The position numbers were made by a program, and so were the translations under genes. A stretch of 5,765 bases of DNA. Source: Thermomicrobiales bacterium (GTDB lineage Bacteria; Chloroflexota; Chloroflexia; Thermomicrobiales; UBA6265). Shown here one piece after another: positions 5,102 through 5,765 of the stretch (position 1 is the first letter of the stretch; every line of letters begins with the position of its first letter). The notes beneath the pieces were generated by a model. It had not been told where the DNA came from and did no database searches. It saw only the letters and a program-made list of their open reading frames with translations. The stretch covers positions 1-5,765 of the forward strand of contig JAICJJ010000211.1 of assembly GCA_025928535.1 (NCBI GenBank), in the 5' to 3' direction.

Positions 5102-5662
5102 TCAGGCGGACGGGCCGGGCGCCGTGCGGAAGAAGCCGCGCTTGCGTTTGGCCGGGTCTTGCGGCAACGCCGCGATTGGCGCGGCCGGTTCCGGGGCCGG
5201 CCGGGTTTGGACCGCGTCGCGGCCGATCCAGCCGATGCAGCGCCGCCACTCGCCGGTCGGCGGCAGGCGCATCGCCTGTTTCAAGGCTCGCAGGTTGGCT
5301 TTGGTGAATTGCCGGCGGTCGAAGCGGGGCGTCCGGCTGGCGCCGAGCGCGAATTGTTCGCCGGTGATCGTCAGAAAGAGCGCCGTGCCGGCGCTGCGAT
5401 CGACCAGATCGGGCGGCGTCAGGACCGATTCCCGTTTGCCGTCGAGCCGAATGACGAGCGCCTTGATTTCGCCCGTCGCCGGCTCGACCACCAGTTGCCG
5501 CAGCACCCCGACCGGACCATCGGTCGCATAGACGCGGCTCCCGCGCTCGTATCGAACCACGCCGGCGTCAACCGCAGGCGTGGCGTCCGCCGCCACAGGA
5601 GGATGGGAACTGGCGTCATCCGCGATGGCGCCGATTCGGTCGACCGCTGGCACGCCGCTCAT
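5102..5662 (-). CDS. PRC-barrel domain protein
   Basis: The protein has 186 residues. A PRC-barrel-like beta domain spans about 38-105: RYERGSRVYATDGPVGVLRQ, then LVVEPATGEIKALVIRLDG, then SVLTPPDLVDR. These resemble the G-x-V-x-(T/S)-x-D-G-x-x-G pattern and the later strand with bulky aliphatic residues. PRC barrels occur in photosynthetic reaction centre H subunit, RimM and many small proteins of unknown role. The N-terminal 35 residues are Ala/Pro/Val-rich and probably disordered. The C-terminal 35 residues are Pro-rich and end with a basic KRKRGFF patch. No signal peptide or membrane helix is seen. ATG 5662 has GAGGAG (plus-strand 5670-5675) 7 nt upstream and overlaps the stop of the upstream gene by 4 bp (ATGA). 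The DUF192 gene follows after 2 bp, so all three are probably one transcript. The function is unknown. Confidence 0.8.
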   Translation of the reverse strand: MSGVPAVDRIGAIADDASSHPPVAADATPAVDAGVVRYERGSRVYATDGPVGVLRQLVVEPATGEIKALVIRLDGKRESVLTPPDLVDRSAGTALFLTITGEQFALGASRTPRFDRRQFTKANLRALKQAMRLPPTGEWRRCIGWIGRDAVQTRPAPEPAAPIAALPQDPAKRKRGFFRTAPGPSA

Positions 5663-5765
5663 TCCATCGCTCCTCGTCGCTCGCTCCCTTTGCCCGGCGC
5701 GGCCATCAGCAAAAACGGCTCGCGCGTCCGCGCCCGCACGATCAGCCCGAGCAGGAAAAGGGGCG
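5659..5765 (-). CDS. C-terminal end of an unidentified, probably membrane, protein (5' partial)
   Basis: Reading leftward from the right edge, one frame stays open for 34 residues and stops at TGA (5661-5659). The stop overlaps the PRC-barrel ATG as ATGA, which is typical of cotranslated operon genes. The visible residues start PLFLLGLIVRARTREPF and then LLMAAPGKGSERR, i.e. the end of a hydrophobic segment followed by a basic tail, as in an inner-membrane protein C-terminus facing the cytoplasm. Its last codons ATGGAATGA contain an out-of-frame ATG 8 nt after the GAGGAG ribosome binding site. The fragment is too short for a family call. Confidence 0.55.
   Translation of the reverse strand, partial: PLFLLGLIVRARTREPFLLMAAPGKGSERRGAME

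Noticed and set aside
4923..5531. Plus-strand open frames of 127 and 135 residues across the DUF192 and PRC-barrel genes
   Set aside because: They are shadows of minus-strand genes whose domains and operon spacing are convincing.

Overview
This is a high-GC window (roughly two-thirds G+C by eye) of ordinary bacterial chromosome, with six recognisable protein genes, one gene fragment at the right edge, and several intergenic palindromic repeats. The lineage cannot be fixed from 5.8 kb. The gene families and a TTGACA-type promoter fit an alphaproteobacterium. The type of dispersed palindrome (CATCCTGAG...GAAGGATCTCG) and a PRC-barrel gene beside a DUF192 gene would also fit a Chloroflexota/Thermomicrobia-like genome. 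I see no rRNA, tRNA, CRISPR array, transposase or phage gene.

Left (1-966, +): the 5'-truncated body of a fold-type II PLP enzyme of the cysteine synthase/L-cysteine desulfhydrase (Cds1-like) family. A 337-bp gap follows, holding a 77-bp imperfect palindrome.

Centre-left (1304-3360, +): a two-gene unit. A mandelate racemase-type enolase-superfamily enzyme is followed 59 bp later by a creatininase-family metal-dependent amidohydrolase. They probably act on the same small carboxylated or amide-containing metabolite, but the substrate cannot be read from sequence. A second copy of the 77-bp palindrome, in the same orientation, lies just downstream, so the pair is bracketed by direct copies of one repeat.

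Centre-right (3789-4361, +): a MarR-family regulator with its own TTGACA-type promoter, a structured leader and a strong intrinsic terminator at 4380-4418.

Right (4680-5765, -): a compact convergent operon read leftward. It comprises the last 34 residues of a membrane-protein-like gene, a PRC-barrel protein overlapping it by 4 bp (ATGA), and a DUF192 protein starting 2 bp after the PRC-barrel stop. Between the MarR terminator and this operon lies a long inverted repeat (4526-4713) around a very AT-rich core. Its right arm encodes the last residues and stop codon of the DUF192 protein.

I found no clear new defence, mobile or RNA system. The most notable points are the repeat-bracketed enolase/creatininase pair and the AT-rich-cored inverted repeat that intrudes into the DUF192 gene.
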